A stretch of 64,000 bases of DNA from positions 16,552,501 through 16,616,500 of the forward strand of contig NC_087090.1 in NCBI RefSeq assembly GCF_963855985.1, written 5' to 3'. The notes below the pieces were generated by a model. It saw only the letters and a program-made list of their open reading frames with translations, ran no database searches and was not told where the DNA came from. Shown one piece after another: positions 20,801 to 35,800 of this stretch. Source of the DNA: Ostrinia nubilalis (lineage: Eukaryota > Arthropoda > Insecta > Lepidoptera > Crambidae). How positions within the stretch are numbered: the stretch's first letter is position 1; each line of letters begins with the position of its first letter. Both the position numbers and the translations under genes were made by a program.

Positions 20801-23800
20801 TAACGTGAACTTCTCGTTACTAATATACTTAAACTTTAAAATAAACTAAACATTGTCCATAAAAATATTAAACCTAAAAATAAAACCTTACTTGCTAATA
20901 TAAACACTACTTACTTAAACTATAAACTATAAATAATTAAATACTAAATAAAACTAAACATAATACTAACTTTCAAACAAAATCCTAATCCATACGTCAT
21001 TTAAATGTGCATCGAAATGTTACTGCGCTGTTCTCGCTATTAAAATCGTACGGGTTATTTGGTGTTTTGTTTACCGCGTCTCAAAGTAAAAAACTGCCGT
21101 GAGGATCGCACCGGCGGCGCCACGCAGACTAGCTTGGCGGCCGAGACGAGTGCGGTCGTCCCTACTGCATTGAATGCAAACCTATTTCACGCTCGACTGA
21201 TTTCTCAAGTCGTTCATAAGCGATTTACTATTTTCGCATACTTCTATTAGTGCTAGTAACACTTTACTACTGCAAGATCAGTGTTAATTATAATTATTTC
21301 AACCCCTTGACCGGGTAAGTAATGCATACCTATAAATTAGAAAGTAAGTTAGTTTTTGTGCATGACCTTTACATGACCTTCGCATAGGGCGTGTTAGATA
21401 TTTGGTTTATTCTGCAATTAATACTATTACTATGATTGTAGTTAGTGTGTAGTAATAATTAATTAGTGTAATTAAGAAACAATACTTAAGAAATTATGTA
21501 CTTCTTGCATTTATTGTCAGTACATAGCACTCACTATGGGTGTAAATTCGATAAATGCTTAAATAAATATTAATTTAGTGGTATTAATAATAATACAAAT
21601 TAATTACTATGTTTCTTAGGTATTTATTTCCTTAGATTGTATTGTAAAGATGTTTATTTTAATTTTAGATGCAAAGATTGCGTAGTTCCTTCTCGCTTAA
21701 AATTTAGCCATTATTATTAGTTAGTTTAATTCCTATCAAAAAGTCCTTTCTGCTTTCTTTTGCCATTAACCGTGACTGCCACATCGCGATTTCTAATTAG
21801 TAGTATTAGTTCCTAAGCAGTTCGCAGTTTTGTTGGCCAGATAACGGAAGTTCGCGTTCATGTTGCAGTCACGGTGAAAAGTCGGACATTTTACTAAGTG
21901 CCTAATACTCGGTGTTCCAGGGTTTTTATGCCGGGCATAATATTAAGGGCAGACTACACCACGCTCAAGCAAGGACGAAGCCAACTGAAGCTGTCAAACA
22001 CCTACCTCAGGCCAGTGTTGGAACTACTTAACCGTCCCGGTGATACCAAATTACTTTTAATAAGAAAGAACCTGACCCTGAGACTATTTAATTTTAGATT
22101 TTTATTATTAAGAGATAATTGCAGAAGTTCAATAAACTTATTATTTTGTTTTCGTTCCGTTTCATTAATTACAACGTAACAAGTGGCGCCCATTCTCGCG
22201 GTTCTTGAGGTAATTTGGTAGTAACGGGTCGTAAATACTTTTTAGTTTTCTCGGTGTTGGTAGTAGTTACTTGGTGAATGGTATTTGTAAAACGATTTTG
22301 TTCGAGTCTACGCTAACAATTTCAGATGGTGAGTAATTTTTATTTATTCTGTATTTAGCTTAAATTAACTACTTTTACTGTAATACCTTAATGGATTGTT
22401 ATACTCACAATCTGAAATTTGTATAAATTTTGCCAATAAATTTTTTTGCCCATCTTTTTTAATATTCTTGACTACTCTTCTCACAATACTTTTAATTAAA
22501 TTAACGGAATCGTTCTGTCACATAGCTGATTGATGTAACAGAATGGACTTAAAAAAAATTAGGAATCATAAATAATAATAGTTAAGCACCTAATACTAGA
22601 TTAGTTGTTATACTAGATTTAGTTATTAGCTATTACTAAAATAAAAATAAAGGTTTTTGCCCTACTTACTCGGTCTATTTAACAATTTTATATTTTCAAT
22701 ATTAAACATGGACTATACTATTAAATTCCTGTCACTTCAAAAATCTGAATTGGAATACGAGGTAGGCCTGCGTGGTGATACTCCGGCAGATACTGTTGTT
22801 GAACTGCGGAGACAAATAACTAAATTATCACGCGGATTTTCATCCGAGGACATACTTGAGTCACATCTCGATGCACATGAAGATTTAAAAGGCGCTAGGG
22901 AGTGCTTGTACAAAAGCCAAAGTAATATTGCTACTCTTAAAACTAAATATGATAATAACTTATATTTGCGACTCAAAACCTTTTGAATCACATTTATTAC
23001 CGTCTTACAAGGATTAACCCAAACACACCTGATGACACTTCCCTCTTGTCAGAATTAAATAAACACCTAACTAACCAATACAAAGAAGTTAATAAACTGG
23101 CACCTACTAAAACTAACACTTCAACATCAGATAATACCAGTGCAGAAATCGAAAATAATAGCGCTACCACAAACATTGCCGTTACATGTGACCGTGGAAT
23201 TAGTTCAGATCTTCACAAACTAAAATATGACGGAAAAACTTGCGTGCGTGCATTTATAGAAAAAGTTGACGAGTTTACCAAGGCCCGTAATATAAATTCT
23301 GACAAGGTTTTATCGTTTGCTGCCGAAATTTTCACTGACAATGCCTTGCACTGGTTTCGTAGCATTCGAGACACCATTACAACCTGGGAAGAACTAGCTT
23401 TTCTCTTAAAAAAAGATTTTGGACAATTTGATTATGACTACAGATTAATGTCTGAGATTAGAGCAAGATCACAGGGTGAAAGTGAAAACATTACTGTCTA
23501 CTTATCTATTATGCACTGTATGTTTTCACGTTTATCTCGCGCACCAAGTGAGGATGAAAAGCTAGAAATTTTATTACACAATATTAGACCTTGTTATGCT
23601 AGCATTTTAGCTACCTCCCCAGAAATAAAAAATATTGAAGCACTACGAACTCTATGCCGTAATTTTGAAAATTACCAATCTAGGTTGTTACAGTTTCGCG
23701 AACCACCAAAGGTAACATCGGAAACACTCGCTCCTGAATTTGCCTACAATAAACCTAGCACATCACAAACTAAAACATATAACAATACTATGTACAAACC

Positions 23801-26800
23801 TAATAACTACAACAAATATAATGACTATAATAAAACGAATAACACTCCTAACTACACTAATGCATTAGATACTGTACCGGTGAACTCCATTGCAAATAAC
23901 AGTAATGTAAAATTGCCTTTCTGCCCTCGTTGTCGCACACACACCCACTCTCTGAAGAACTGTACAGCACCAAAATTTCTTATTTGCTTCAAATGCGGAA
24001 AAAAAGATGTTACTTATCCTACGTGTCCCGATTGCGTTAAGCCAGCAAACTACCCTTACCATAAAAATCCAAAAAACTAATAAAGATGGATTGTAGTAAA
24101 AAATTTTGCCTACAAGATTGGGACAATTGGTTGTCATTTGTTAAAACCTTTTCCCAAACGTACAAGGTAGCTACAATCCTACATCCTAAACCAATTAATG
24201 ATCCACGTCCCTACGTCAAAATTAATATTGCTAACAATGAGTCCCTGTCAATGTATGGTCTGTTGGACTCTGGATCTGTGGTCAGTATTTTAGGCAAAAA
24301 CTCTCATGTTATGTTGACTAAATGTGGTTTTAAAATAGCTGATACTCAAATTATTGAAGTTACAGCTGCTGGTGGTCAGAGAATGAAATCGCTGGGAATC
24401 ATGCATTTACCTATAGTTTTTAATAAAAAGTCTGCTACTATTACGGCTCACATTATACCGGAAGTGGATATTCCATTAGTTCTCGGAATTGATTTTTGGT
24501 CTTCATTTAATATTCTGCCCAATAATTTACCTAAAATTTCTTTTCTTTTTCAAGACGATCCTAAAGTCATGGAAATATCTTTAAATAATGGTATCCATTC
24601 TTATGAAAATCTCACTGAGCAGCAGAGAAAAATAGCTGATAAAACCATCAAGCAATTCACGGATATATCTTTTGAACATAAAGGTCTAGGCAGGACACAC
24701 TTAATCACCCACAAAATTGATACTGGCGACGCCAGTCCTATTAAGCAAAGATATTACCGTATGTCACCGGTCAAACAAAAAATAATCGCGGAACAGGTTG
24801 ACGAAATGCTTGCTATGGACGTAATAGAACCCAGCGAAAGTCCATGGTCTTCTCCTGTACTGGTGGTGGATAAAAAAGATGGAAAGCCACGTTTCTGCCT
24901 AGATAGCCGTAAACTAAATTCAATAACTAAGAAAGACGCCTATAACTTACCCTATGTTTCTGAAATTTTGGACAATCTAAGAGAAGCTAAATATATGTCA
25001 AAGCTAGACCTATCTAAAGCTTTTTGGCAAATTCCAATCCACCCCCCGGATCGCGAGAAGACCGCTTTCTATGTTCCAGGTCGCGGCACATTAATGTTCA
25101 AAGTCACTGCGTTCGGTTTGTCCAATGCTCCAGCAACTCAGCAGCGTCTTGTAGATCTCCTCTTCGGAAATGACTTTGAATTAAAGGTGTTTTGTTTCCT
25201 TGATGACGTCATCATTATCAGCAAAACATTCGAGGAGCACGTATCACTCCTAAATCGTGTGCTGACTAAACTAAGTGACGCAAATCTGACGATTAATCTA
25301 AGCAAATGTCAGTTCTTTTGCAGTCGGTTGCGCTATCTCGGGTACGTGGTGGATGAAAAGGGTCTCCGTACTGACCCTGAAAAGGTGGACGCTATTTTAA
25401 ATTTTCCTACTCCTACAAATAAAAAGGAAGTTAAGCGTTTTCTGGGTACAGCTTCGTGGTACAGACGTTTCATTCCCCAATTCAGCACTATTGCTGGACC
25501 CCTAAATAAACTAACTTCCACTAAAAAAAATTCTCCAGCCTTTAAATGGACTCCGGAAGCGGATAGGGCATTTCAGCATCTGAAGTCACTTTTAGTAGAA
25601 GCTCCAATTTTGGCTTGTCCTAACTATGAAATGCCATTCGACGTCCATACAGATGCTAGCAATTTCGGGGTTGGAGCAATGTTGTCACAGACTATCGACG
25701 GCATCGAGCATCCGGTTGCCTACATGAGCCGGTCTCTCTCAGGTGCCGAACGTAATTATAGTGCGACAGAAAGAGAAGCTCTCGCTGTTCCGACTGCATT
25801 AGAACACTGGCGCTGCTATGTCGAAAACGGTAAACCATTCTCAGTCTATACAGACCATTCGGCCTTAAAATGGTTTCTATCTCTTTCAAATCCTACTGGT
25901 CGCCTTGCGAGGTGGGGTGTTCGATTATCCTCATTCAATTTCGAGATAAAACATCGTCGAGGCAGGGACAATATTATCCCGGATGCTTTGTCTCGATGTG
26001 CTGTCGCTGCAGTTACTACAACATCATCTTCCAGCTCAAGTGATGACACTATCAGCTCTTCCACGCCCTCACCTCCACACACTACAGACAACTGGTATTT
26101 AAATATTTTTAACGGATGCTTAACGACACCATCTAAATTTCCAAATTACAGGTTAGAAGGAAATGTTTTGTATCGGTACATGAAATGTAACAACACCCTT
26201 CTTTCTGAATTTAGCTGGAAAGAGGTTGTTCCAAATGAATATCGCGATAGAACTATATTAGATAATCATGCTAATGAAACAGCAGCTCACTTAGGTGTTT
26301 TTAAAACGTATCGCCGCCTTCTATTAAAATATTATTGGCCTGGTATGTATAGCGATGTCGTTAAGGCGGTTACTAACTGTCAAGTCTGCCTAGCCTATAA
26401 ACAACCTACTCATGGTACTCTAGGTAAAATGGGAAGACCAAAAGAGTGTTCACGTCCATTCCAGACACTCTCTATTGATCTGGTCGGACCCTTACCCGTT
26501 AGTAGAAAACAAAACTGTTACTTGTTTGTGATAACCTGCTGCTTTTCTAAATATTGCTTATTGTTTCCTCTTAGACAGGCTACTTCTACGGCTGTCTGTA
26601 AAATTCTAGAGGACAATGTATTCCTGGTTCATGGCATTCCTCAAACCATCATTATGGATAATGGCTCTCAATTTATAAGTAAGCAGTTAGACACTCTACT
26701 AAGTAAATATAAAATTCCAAACGTTCACTTTACACCAAAATATACACCACAGGTCAATACAGTGGAAAGATACAATAAAACCATAATAACAGCTGTATCC

Positions 26801-29800
26801 ACACTTATTAACAATGACCACAGGGCATGGGATATATTTTTACCTAAGATACAGTTTGCTATAAATAACTCCGTAAACGAAGTAACTGGCCATACACCTT
26901 CATTTCTAGTGCATGGTCGTGAATTGGTCACTTGCGGTTCACATTACATAGAAAATGATGTTTCAAACGAAATTTTGTTTCTACCACGAGACGCTTACGC
27001 GGAGAATTTGGGACATTTGGCAACGGTTTTTGACCAAGTTCAAACTGCTTTATGGCGTAGCCACCAAAAAACGACTCAACGTTATAACCTACGCAGAAAA
27101 GATGCTGAATTCTCAGTGGGTGATACCGTTTGGAAGAGGTGTTTTTTCCAAAGCGATAAAGCTGCTCACTTTGCGAAGAAACTAGCTCCCAAATTTGAGA
27201 AGTGCCGTATTATAGGTAAACGTTCCCCTCTTGTTTACATCTTAGAAGATAAAGATGGACGTGATATTGGGGCCTGGCATATTAAAGATCTCAAACTGAA
27301 AATGTATGAAGCTTAGCAACGCTATTACGATAGTTTCGATTTAACTTAGGTTAAATCTTTTCTAAGGAGGGGGATATTGTCACGATTAACGTGAACTTCT
27401 CGTTACTAATATACTTAAACTTTAAAATAAACTAAACATTGTCCATAAAAATATTAAACCTAAAAATAAAACCTTACTTGCTAATATAAACACTACTTAC
27501 TTAAACTATAAACTATAAATAATTAAATACTAAATAAAACTAAACATAATACTAACTTTCAAACAAAATCCTAATCCATACGTCATTTAAATGTGCATCG
27601 AAATGTTACTGCGCTGTTCTCGCTATTAAAATCGTACGGGTTATTTGGTGTTTTGTTTACCGCGTCTCAAAGTAAAAAACTGCCGTGAGGATCGCACCGG
27701 CGGCGCCACGCAGACTAGCTTGGCGGCCGAGACGAGTGCGGTCGTCCCTACTGCATTGAATGCAAACCTATTTCACGCTCGACTGATTTCTCAAGTCGTT
27801 CATAAGCGATTTACTATTTTCGCATACTTCTATTAGTGCTAGTAACACTTTACTACTGCAAGATCAGTGTTAATTATAATTATTTCAACCCCTTGACCGG
27901 GTAAGTAATGCATACCTATAAATTAGAAAGTAAGTTAGTTTTTGTGCATGACCTTTACATGACCTTCGCATAGGGCGTGTTAGATATTTGGTTTATTCTG
28001 CAATTAATACTATTACTATGATTGTAGTTAGTGTGTAGTAATAATTAATTAGTGTAATTAAGAAACAATACTTAAGAAATTATGTACTTCTTGCATTTAT
28101 TGTCAGTACATAGCACTCACTATGGGTGTAAATTCGATAAATGCTTAAATAAATATTAATTTAGTGGTATTAATAATAATACAAATTAATTACTATGTTT
28201 CTTAGGTATTTATTTCCTTAGATTGTATTGTAAAGATGTTTATTTTAATTTTAGATGCAAAGATTGCGTAGTTCCTTCTCGCTTAAAATTTAGCCATTAT
28301 TATTAGTTAGTTTAATTCCTATCAAAAAGTCCTTTCTGCTTTCTTTTGCCATTAACCGTGACTGCCACATCGCGATTTCTAATTAGTAGTATTAGTTCCT
28401 AAGCAGTTCGCAGTTTTGTTGGCCAGATAACGGAAGTTCGCGTTCATGTTGCAGTCACGGTGAAAAGTCGGACATTTTACTAAGTGCCTAATACTCGGTG
28501 TTCCAGGGTTTTTATGCCGGGCATAATATTAAGGGCAGACTACACCACGCTCAAGCAAGGACGAAGCCAACTGAAGCTGTCAAACACCTACCTCAGGCCA
28601 GTGTTGGAACTACTTAACCGTCCCGGTGATACCAAATTACTTTTAATAAGAAAGAACCTGACCCTGAGACTATTTAATTTTAGATTTTTATTATTAAGAG
28701 ATAATTGCAGAAGTTCAATAAACTTATTATTTTGTTTTCGTTCCGTTTCATTAATTACAACGTAACACAAATAAAAATATATTATTATTTTTTGATATTA
28801 AACATGACGGACTAAAAAAATTATTTTAGGAAACTAGCCTATTGCCCACAAACTTAACACCAAAAGTCATTACTTTCAACTTATGCCTTGTGAAGTGTTG
28901 TGGAAATTGGAGTACCTACATTAAGCTATCACTTTAAAGTTTCCCAAACGGAATTGAATGGTTCATTTTTATAGAGCCTTCCCATCACTTGTCGTTGAGG
29001 CAGCTCCGGCAACAAAGGGAGGAAAAAGAGCACTAAAATGTAGGTACGTACTTACCTAAGAACTAGTTTACGTGCAGGGTTTACATTTACGCGGAAATAG
29101 AAGGGCCAAGTGTTTCTAGGCAAGGCGAACAGGTGGACAGATGACTAAACTATGAGGGTTCCTTGTTGAACTGCGGATCCCTAATCAAGAATTATATCAA
29201 TCCAATCTGTAAAACGTTTCGCGTCGGTGAACAGAGAAACTTGTGCATCTTATGAATCATGATAATAACTAACTCTTTTCAACATAATTGTACAATATTA
29301 ATAAATGTTCATTGATGATAATTCAAATAATTATCTTGATTAACCGAGGTAAGACTCAGCTGTGAGCCTGTGCATTCAGTATTCGAAAAATCCTCGCAAA
29401 TGACTCGCTAGTGCTGTAAGTTATTCTAAATTGCCCCAATCAGGAATCGAACCTTCGGGTATTCGTAGCGATCGAATCACCGCACCGCACTCAATTTAAC
29501 ATCAATAGACGAGTCAATCTTATAAGTGAGTTTTGTTGCAAAATCGCACCTATAACAACGCATTAAGATTATTTAAAATAGTTTGATGTCACCATCCTTA
29601 TAAATATTGAGTTGGCTTTTATCAGATGATAAACAAGTGCCAAAAGAATTCTATGAATCCTAATAGTACCTAGTCGTTATGATGATTTGGTAGAATTCAT
29701 TTCAATTGGGCCAATTTAAATTACAAGCGCGTGCGCACATTACGAGCAAAACAACAACAAACATAAATTATGACAATGAGTGGGTGTGTAACTTATACAG

Positions 29801-32800
29801 GGTGCGCTAGAAAATTATCCCAAGGATAGGTAGGTTATAAACAAGATACGGGACTATTTTTTTTTTGTCGCGGAGGAAATGCTTTGCGCACCGTCACCAC
29901 TGCCGGGGGACAGGGTGTATGTGGGACTCCCGGCGCCCTGAAAAGGGCGCTGCTCCGTCCTTAAATTGACGGACGGGGTATACCCACTTAAAAGCTCCGC
30001 GGCGTTACTTCATCGCCCGAGTGGGTGGGGGTGTCGCGAGTATCCGGCCGTAGACTTCCGCGACAATACGGCACTAATACCCCAATCGCTACAACTCCAA
30101 TGTAGCCAGGGTCTACAGCTTAAACCTAACCAGTGAAGGTCAAGTTTGTCCCGGGTAAAGTTGAATTGTCACTGGACCCGCAACGAAATTAATCAGATGA
30201 ACATAAGATGAGTTTGACTTCCCTCCAGCGCAAAGCGGATGACAAGCAGGATAAAGGAGCAGATTACAAACGGGATAGGGAAATTATTGTCCTAAATAAA
30301 GTAGATAGAGAGGTAATATCAAAGACTTAGCAATATGCAACTGATATCTCGTCTTTCTACTACTGACTTTATCACACAATCTATAGCATAGTAAATACGA
30401 TATGAAACCAGATAAGCTCATTGTTGTTTGATTGCCCTTCACTGCACAAAATGGTTGTTCTCATCTTGATTAATAACTGGCAGACTTATCTTTTTCTTTA
30501 TCTGACTGGTTATTCGTTTTGGTAGCCCCCAGCAGGAAGAAATGTGTTTACATCCCTAATTTTGTCAACAAACTTGTCTTCCAGGGTAAAGACTCGGTCT
30601 GACGTCTCCCAGAGATGACGTCAAGCCATCTATTTCCATCTGACGCCATCTTAATCCTTCTCTTAAATCTGAAAGGAAATCTGTTTGTCTTTTGGTTCTA
30701 CATAGTACGGAAGTGTTTTTAACACAGTCTCCAGCATATTATTATTTATGTCCCAATGTTAAATGTAGGTATAAGGTTCCTAACTGTAGTAATGCAGGTG
30801 TCCAGAATCTTTGTTAACACTCGTGCTGTGTTTACATGATCATATAATCATTCAGTCAGAGTTTGATTGAGTACCTATACAAAAGACTACCGTTTCAGGT
30901 GAAACACTGCTAAGTTCGAATTATCTGCCCTGTGAACCTTTGCATAGTGTTTAAAGACTAGTATATAGTTCAAATTGACCTACCTACTCTGGTTTTCCCA
31001 ATATAAAAATTGGTAGAATGCCCCAAGGAAATTCTCTAACCAAACTAACGAAAGTGCTGGTAGGTAGATACGCTAAACGAGTATTTATCTCTAACTTGTC
31101 GCTCTTCATATCCATTTGCCCGTCCCCTCGATAAATCTCTGCCTGTTCACGATAGGGCTCCTGCCGGAGTCATTACATTAGGTGGCCACGGGCCTACAAT
31201 ACATTAGGCCTACGTAACCTCCATGATATCGTCAGTCACAAATAGTTAGTAGGATTAAAATAGAAGTTATTTTATGACTCGACGAGCTTTATTGAAAGAA
31301 GTTTTGGATATCTTTTCCTGAAATGAAAATTTTCTGCGAGAAAAGCAGCGGGGAAAGCGAGTCTTTCCACAAACACAGGTTGGGGATCCCGCCAAAGTCT
31401 ATAAAACTTGTTGTTTTCTCCAAAACCGCCAGTCTGAAGCTGGGAGACCGCGGACGATGCCAATCGCAATTTGGCACTGAACCGATATTATTTCAGTATT
31501 CCTGTTAGTAAACTCGTTGGAACCTTGAATGAAGACGTGTTTTCCCTCGCTGGGCCCTCAATACAGTTTGCATGATTCCCACGTGTCGTAAATGAAAACT
31601 TTGGGCATAGGAGACGGACCAGTGAAACGAGACGTGTTCTACTTCTGTTTGGTATTGATCGGGCTGTGGTTGGAAGCGAAGAGTTTCTTCTGGAGACGAC
31701 CCATTTATCAGGTAGATACCAGATGAATTTATCTTCATCCTTGCAAATTAATTTTCTGCCAATGTTGTGTAGAGTTCTCATTGTTATTATTATCGGCTAA
31801 ATCTTTGACTTTTTACTAAAGAAATATGTAGTCCAATCGAATAACTTAGCAACTAAATTCAAAAACAAACAGTGGAATCAGTGGATATAGTTAGTGTACC
31901 TAATTTTCTGCCTTTCATGGCGAAACATTTGGCATGGGCTGTCACTCTTCGTACAATTTTCCGGTTATCATTCCCACGTCAAAATGTCTACGTCGAAGAC
32001 CAATTTGTCAAAAGATGGCCTTCTGCGCATGGCTTCTGCGTTGATTTAGGCTGTTGTTATGCTAATTAGAGCTATTTTAGCAGTATTATCATCATCATCA
32101 GTAGTTAATGACAAGGGCAAAATCAGTTCCGCTCGACATTAGCACGCGGTCATTGTCAATGCGATGCTCGAAATAGATTCGCTTATTTTGTTTCTGCGCG
32201 TACGCATGTTATGAAAGTGGGTTAAAAGGAGAAAATGTTAACACTCTTTAAGGAGAAAATGTCAACAAAGTCCAGAGCGAAAAGGTACAAAAGCTTATAT
32301 GAATTTCATCCGTTTTGCAAGAAAAGTGGGAAAACCTGTACCTATTTCATAATAAAAGATGCACACAGTCTGTCACAAAATATTGCACGTAGTATATAGT
32401 AGTACTACGTGCAATATTTTGTGACAGACTGTGTATGTTAGAGCTGAAGGCGAAAGGCTTTCTTTGGTTATGTTAGCACTGTACATTATTCCAAATTACA
32501 AGCACAACTGTGTAACAAGTGTCTTATACCTACTTATTGATATTTCGCATCTTTATTCATTAAATAATACCTACAGAAATGTCTTTACAAATTACCCCCA
32601 ATGGTTTTATTAAATAACTTAAAGGTATCTGCCACTATTTTACTCATAGAAATAGGAATGCCATTGAGTTTAATAGACATTGTTTTAAACTTGTCTATAA
32701 AGAGAAATATGATAAGTACCCCGTAGAGTTAAATAAGGGTTTATATAAAAGCTAAGTAGCTGTTTGCTTTTAGAAAGTGATCAGGATTCAGTTACAAGGT

Positions 32801-35800
32801 AGCAGTCTCGTGGAAAGTAAACAAATAGATAAATAAATAGTGTATGACTGAAATATGTTTACTGTCTAAAGAAAATGCCAACAATTTTCCAATGGTACTT
32901 CAATGCAACTTGCAACTCTAATATTTTCGAGTTCAACTACATATTTCTGACTTTAAATCATCTTTTATACCGTGTGTGATGACTTATGATGAATACCCTG
33001 AACCTAGTAGATCCCCAGTTCAATGTATTATCGGTTTTAAAAATACTTCTCATTTACGACTCTACAATTCTACAAAACAACTGATTTCTAATTCTTATCT
33101 GCATTATTTATTTGCATCTACCCGTTTTTTGGCAGCTCTTTACTTTCACAGTTAGCGTCTCTATTTTGTACAACATCTAAAATAACTCCATTGACGTACA
33201 GTCGCCAGAACATCGACTGTTGTTGCAAAACCGCACCTATTGCAATTAAATAAGATGCTACAGGGTTCAGCGTGTTTTGTTGTTTGTACATCGGCGCACG
33301 CGCATATATGTAACACATAATTTTTCATGTCGTGGCAGGGAAGGTGAATCCATTGAAGATTATGAGACTGTAGCAAGGTGAAGAACTCTTTGGCCAGCAA
33401 TCAAATGAAATAGGAAGTCTACGACAGTTGCGGATAACCTTGGATCTGAAGACAGCGAAATAGTGTTTCAAACGGTATTTGAAACGAATCTAACGAGGCA
33501 AATGATACTCACTTCCTGTAGGTACCTACCTACTATATTCAGAGAAAGACTACGATTTGTCAACTACATAGTTTTATTCGAGAAAATACGTAGTAGGATC
33601 TGTGCCCGGGACTGACTAAAGTTTCAAAGAACTGGACGTAGCGGTAGATGAGGCGTATCGTAGAAATTCTTCAAGAAATAAGGACTTAACCTTTTTTAAC
33701 AAAAAAGTTTTACTCATGACATTGACATAAGCCAAAGTCAAAAGCTCAGCCATAGCATACGTCAATCAGATAGTGAAATTATCATTATTGTGTGAGGTCC
33801 ATGATTGTGTGCTCAATAATCAGAAATGGAGGAGAAGAACTGCTTTCCCTGTGACGAGCCGATCATCGACAAAGCTCCACCTTGCCCGCTGCAGTGCCAC
33901 TCACCTAAATGCAAGGCGTATATGAGCAGGGTCAGGGTCAAACATTATAGTAAACATTTTTAAGTAGAGTTTCCAGTGCCGTAAAGCCTACAGATTATTG
34001 GGAAGGTTCCTGCGGTTGTAGTGCAGGGTGGGAGAGTGCTTTTGTTTCGTCAAAGATCAGCCAAGACATCCGTGGTGACTACTCCAGTTAGTAACACCTT
34101 GTCACCTTTCCCACACCGCTCCACTACGGTAGTAGGTAACCTAACCTAGTCAGCTACTGTTAAGACTAAGCTCTCGAAACTGAGTAGGTGAGTGCTATAA
34201 CTTCAGCTATGCTTGTTCAGGGTTCAGCGATAAAGGTGTCGGATGATCGATGCACTGCGGTATCTTTTAAAAAGTTGTAACTACAAGGTGATATGTTGCA
34301 ACGGAAATGTAACTAGGTATGTATAATCTGACGTGCTGCAGTGTCATCCATATTCATTAGAAAGCTTTTGCTGTTATACAACACCTCTTCAGGATGTCAT
34401 AGTATGAGACGGTTGTAAATATGATTTCAGTCGAACTATTCCAATGTTAAAAGCTATTGTAAACAGACAATCAATTCTCATTGTCTGTTGAACTTGTGCC
34501 TTACAACTATATTCCAATTATCCTTTACCATTCCAGGCCCCAGTAGACACCTCAAAGAAGCCCATCGTATGGATCCTGGGCGGTCCCGGCTCGGGAAAGG
34601 GCACGCAATGCGAGAAGATCATCGCCAAGTACGGGTTCACGCACCTGTCCACCGGCGACCTGCTGCGTGCAGAGGTCAAGAGCGGCTCCGACCGCGCCAA
34701 GTGCCTTACCTCCGTCATGGAGCGGGGTAGGTACAGCTGGCTCATCATCATCGTCATCACCATTATCATCATCATTTTAGGCTTAAATACTTCCTGTCAG
34801 ACTTCTAGGAAGAAGTAACCGCAAATAGGGACAATGTACACAAAGCTAACTCCCTGCACCCATTGAGTAGAGTAACTTATCTCATAGACTATGAAAGTAT
34901 TATGGTTCGTACTGTCGCGAATTCGTGCCAGATGGATATACATGCTAAAGCCTGGTCCGTGAGCACATAGAATTTTGTCCAATGACCCCAAGCTACCCAT
35001 CCTTATCGCTCGCGCGTAATTATGTTGCTGTCGCGCTCGCACACTCACTGCGGGCGCCCGTCGCACAGTCGCGACAGCAATATAATTACACGCGAGTGAT
35101 AAGGATGGGTAGCTTGGGGTCAATGGACAAAATTCTACGTGCTAACGGACCAAGCTTTAGACGAAGAAAGTTGCGTGGAAATCTGCGGGCGATAAGAGTA
35201 GAATAATGGTTGTCTCTTGGCTTCTTCCTCTTAAGAGAGAATGACACAGACTAGGGCACGCAATGCGAGAAGATCATCGCCAAGTACGGGTTCACGCACC
35301 TGTCCACCGGCGACCTGCTGCGCGCCGAGGTCAAGAGCGGCTCCGACCGCGCCAAGTGCCTCACCTCCGTCATGGAGCGGGGTAGGTACAGCTGGTTCAT
35401 CATCATCATCATTCTTATTACGTAAGCGTTCCTGCACACGATGCCGTCACCGCGACCTACGAGTCGCGCAAAGCCCGCCACCGCGCCGCCTCCGCGCGCT
35501 TTCCCTCCCTCTGTTTGATTGATTCACTCCATTACCGGCCGTGTACCGTGCACGTGCGTACGCGGCCGGCAATGGAATGAATCCAACGTAGGGAACGAGC
35601 GTGGAGGCGGCGCGGCGGCGACGCGGTGGCGACGCGGTGGCGTGTTTCGCGCGACTCGTATCTACAGTGTAGTTGCGCGGCGTCGGCGCGGTGACGGCAC
35701 CGTGTTCAGGAACGCTATCTATTGATATCAGATTTCTGGGATTGAGTAGAAAGAGAAGCTTATCCCATAGATGAGAGCATTAAGGTTCAACTGTCGGGAA

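Larger units (their letters stand above)
20792..28767 (+). mobile_element. Ty3/Gypsy LTR retrotransposon, young, nearly intact
   Basis: Two 1390-bp LTRs that appear identical, target duplication CAAA on both sides, primer-binding site, gag, a complete pol and a polypurine tract. No envelope frame. Sits in sense orientation in AK1 intron 1. The one visible defect is a frame change within gag. Confidence 0.94.

Noticed and set aside
22326..22340. ATG directly followed by gtgagt in the Gypsy leader as a spliced start
   Set aside because: No convincing acceptor before gag was found, and gag has its own ATG at 22708.
29440..29505. A tRNA gene on the minus strand because of a perfect B-box
   Set aside because: No acceptor stem or anticodon arm could be folded; a SINE remnant is more likely.
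31272..31781. Overlapping frames on both strands in Adk1 intron 1
   Set aside because: No family resemblance, no splice context, mutually overlapping; most likely chance.
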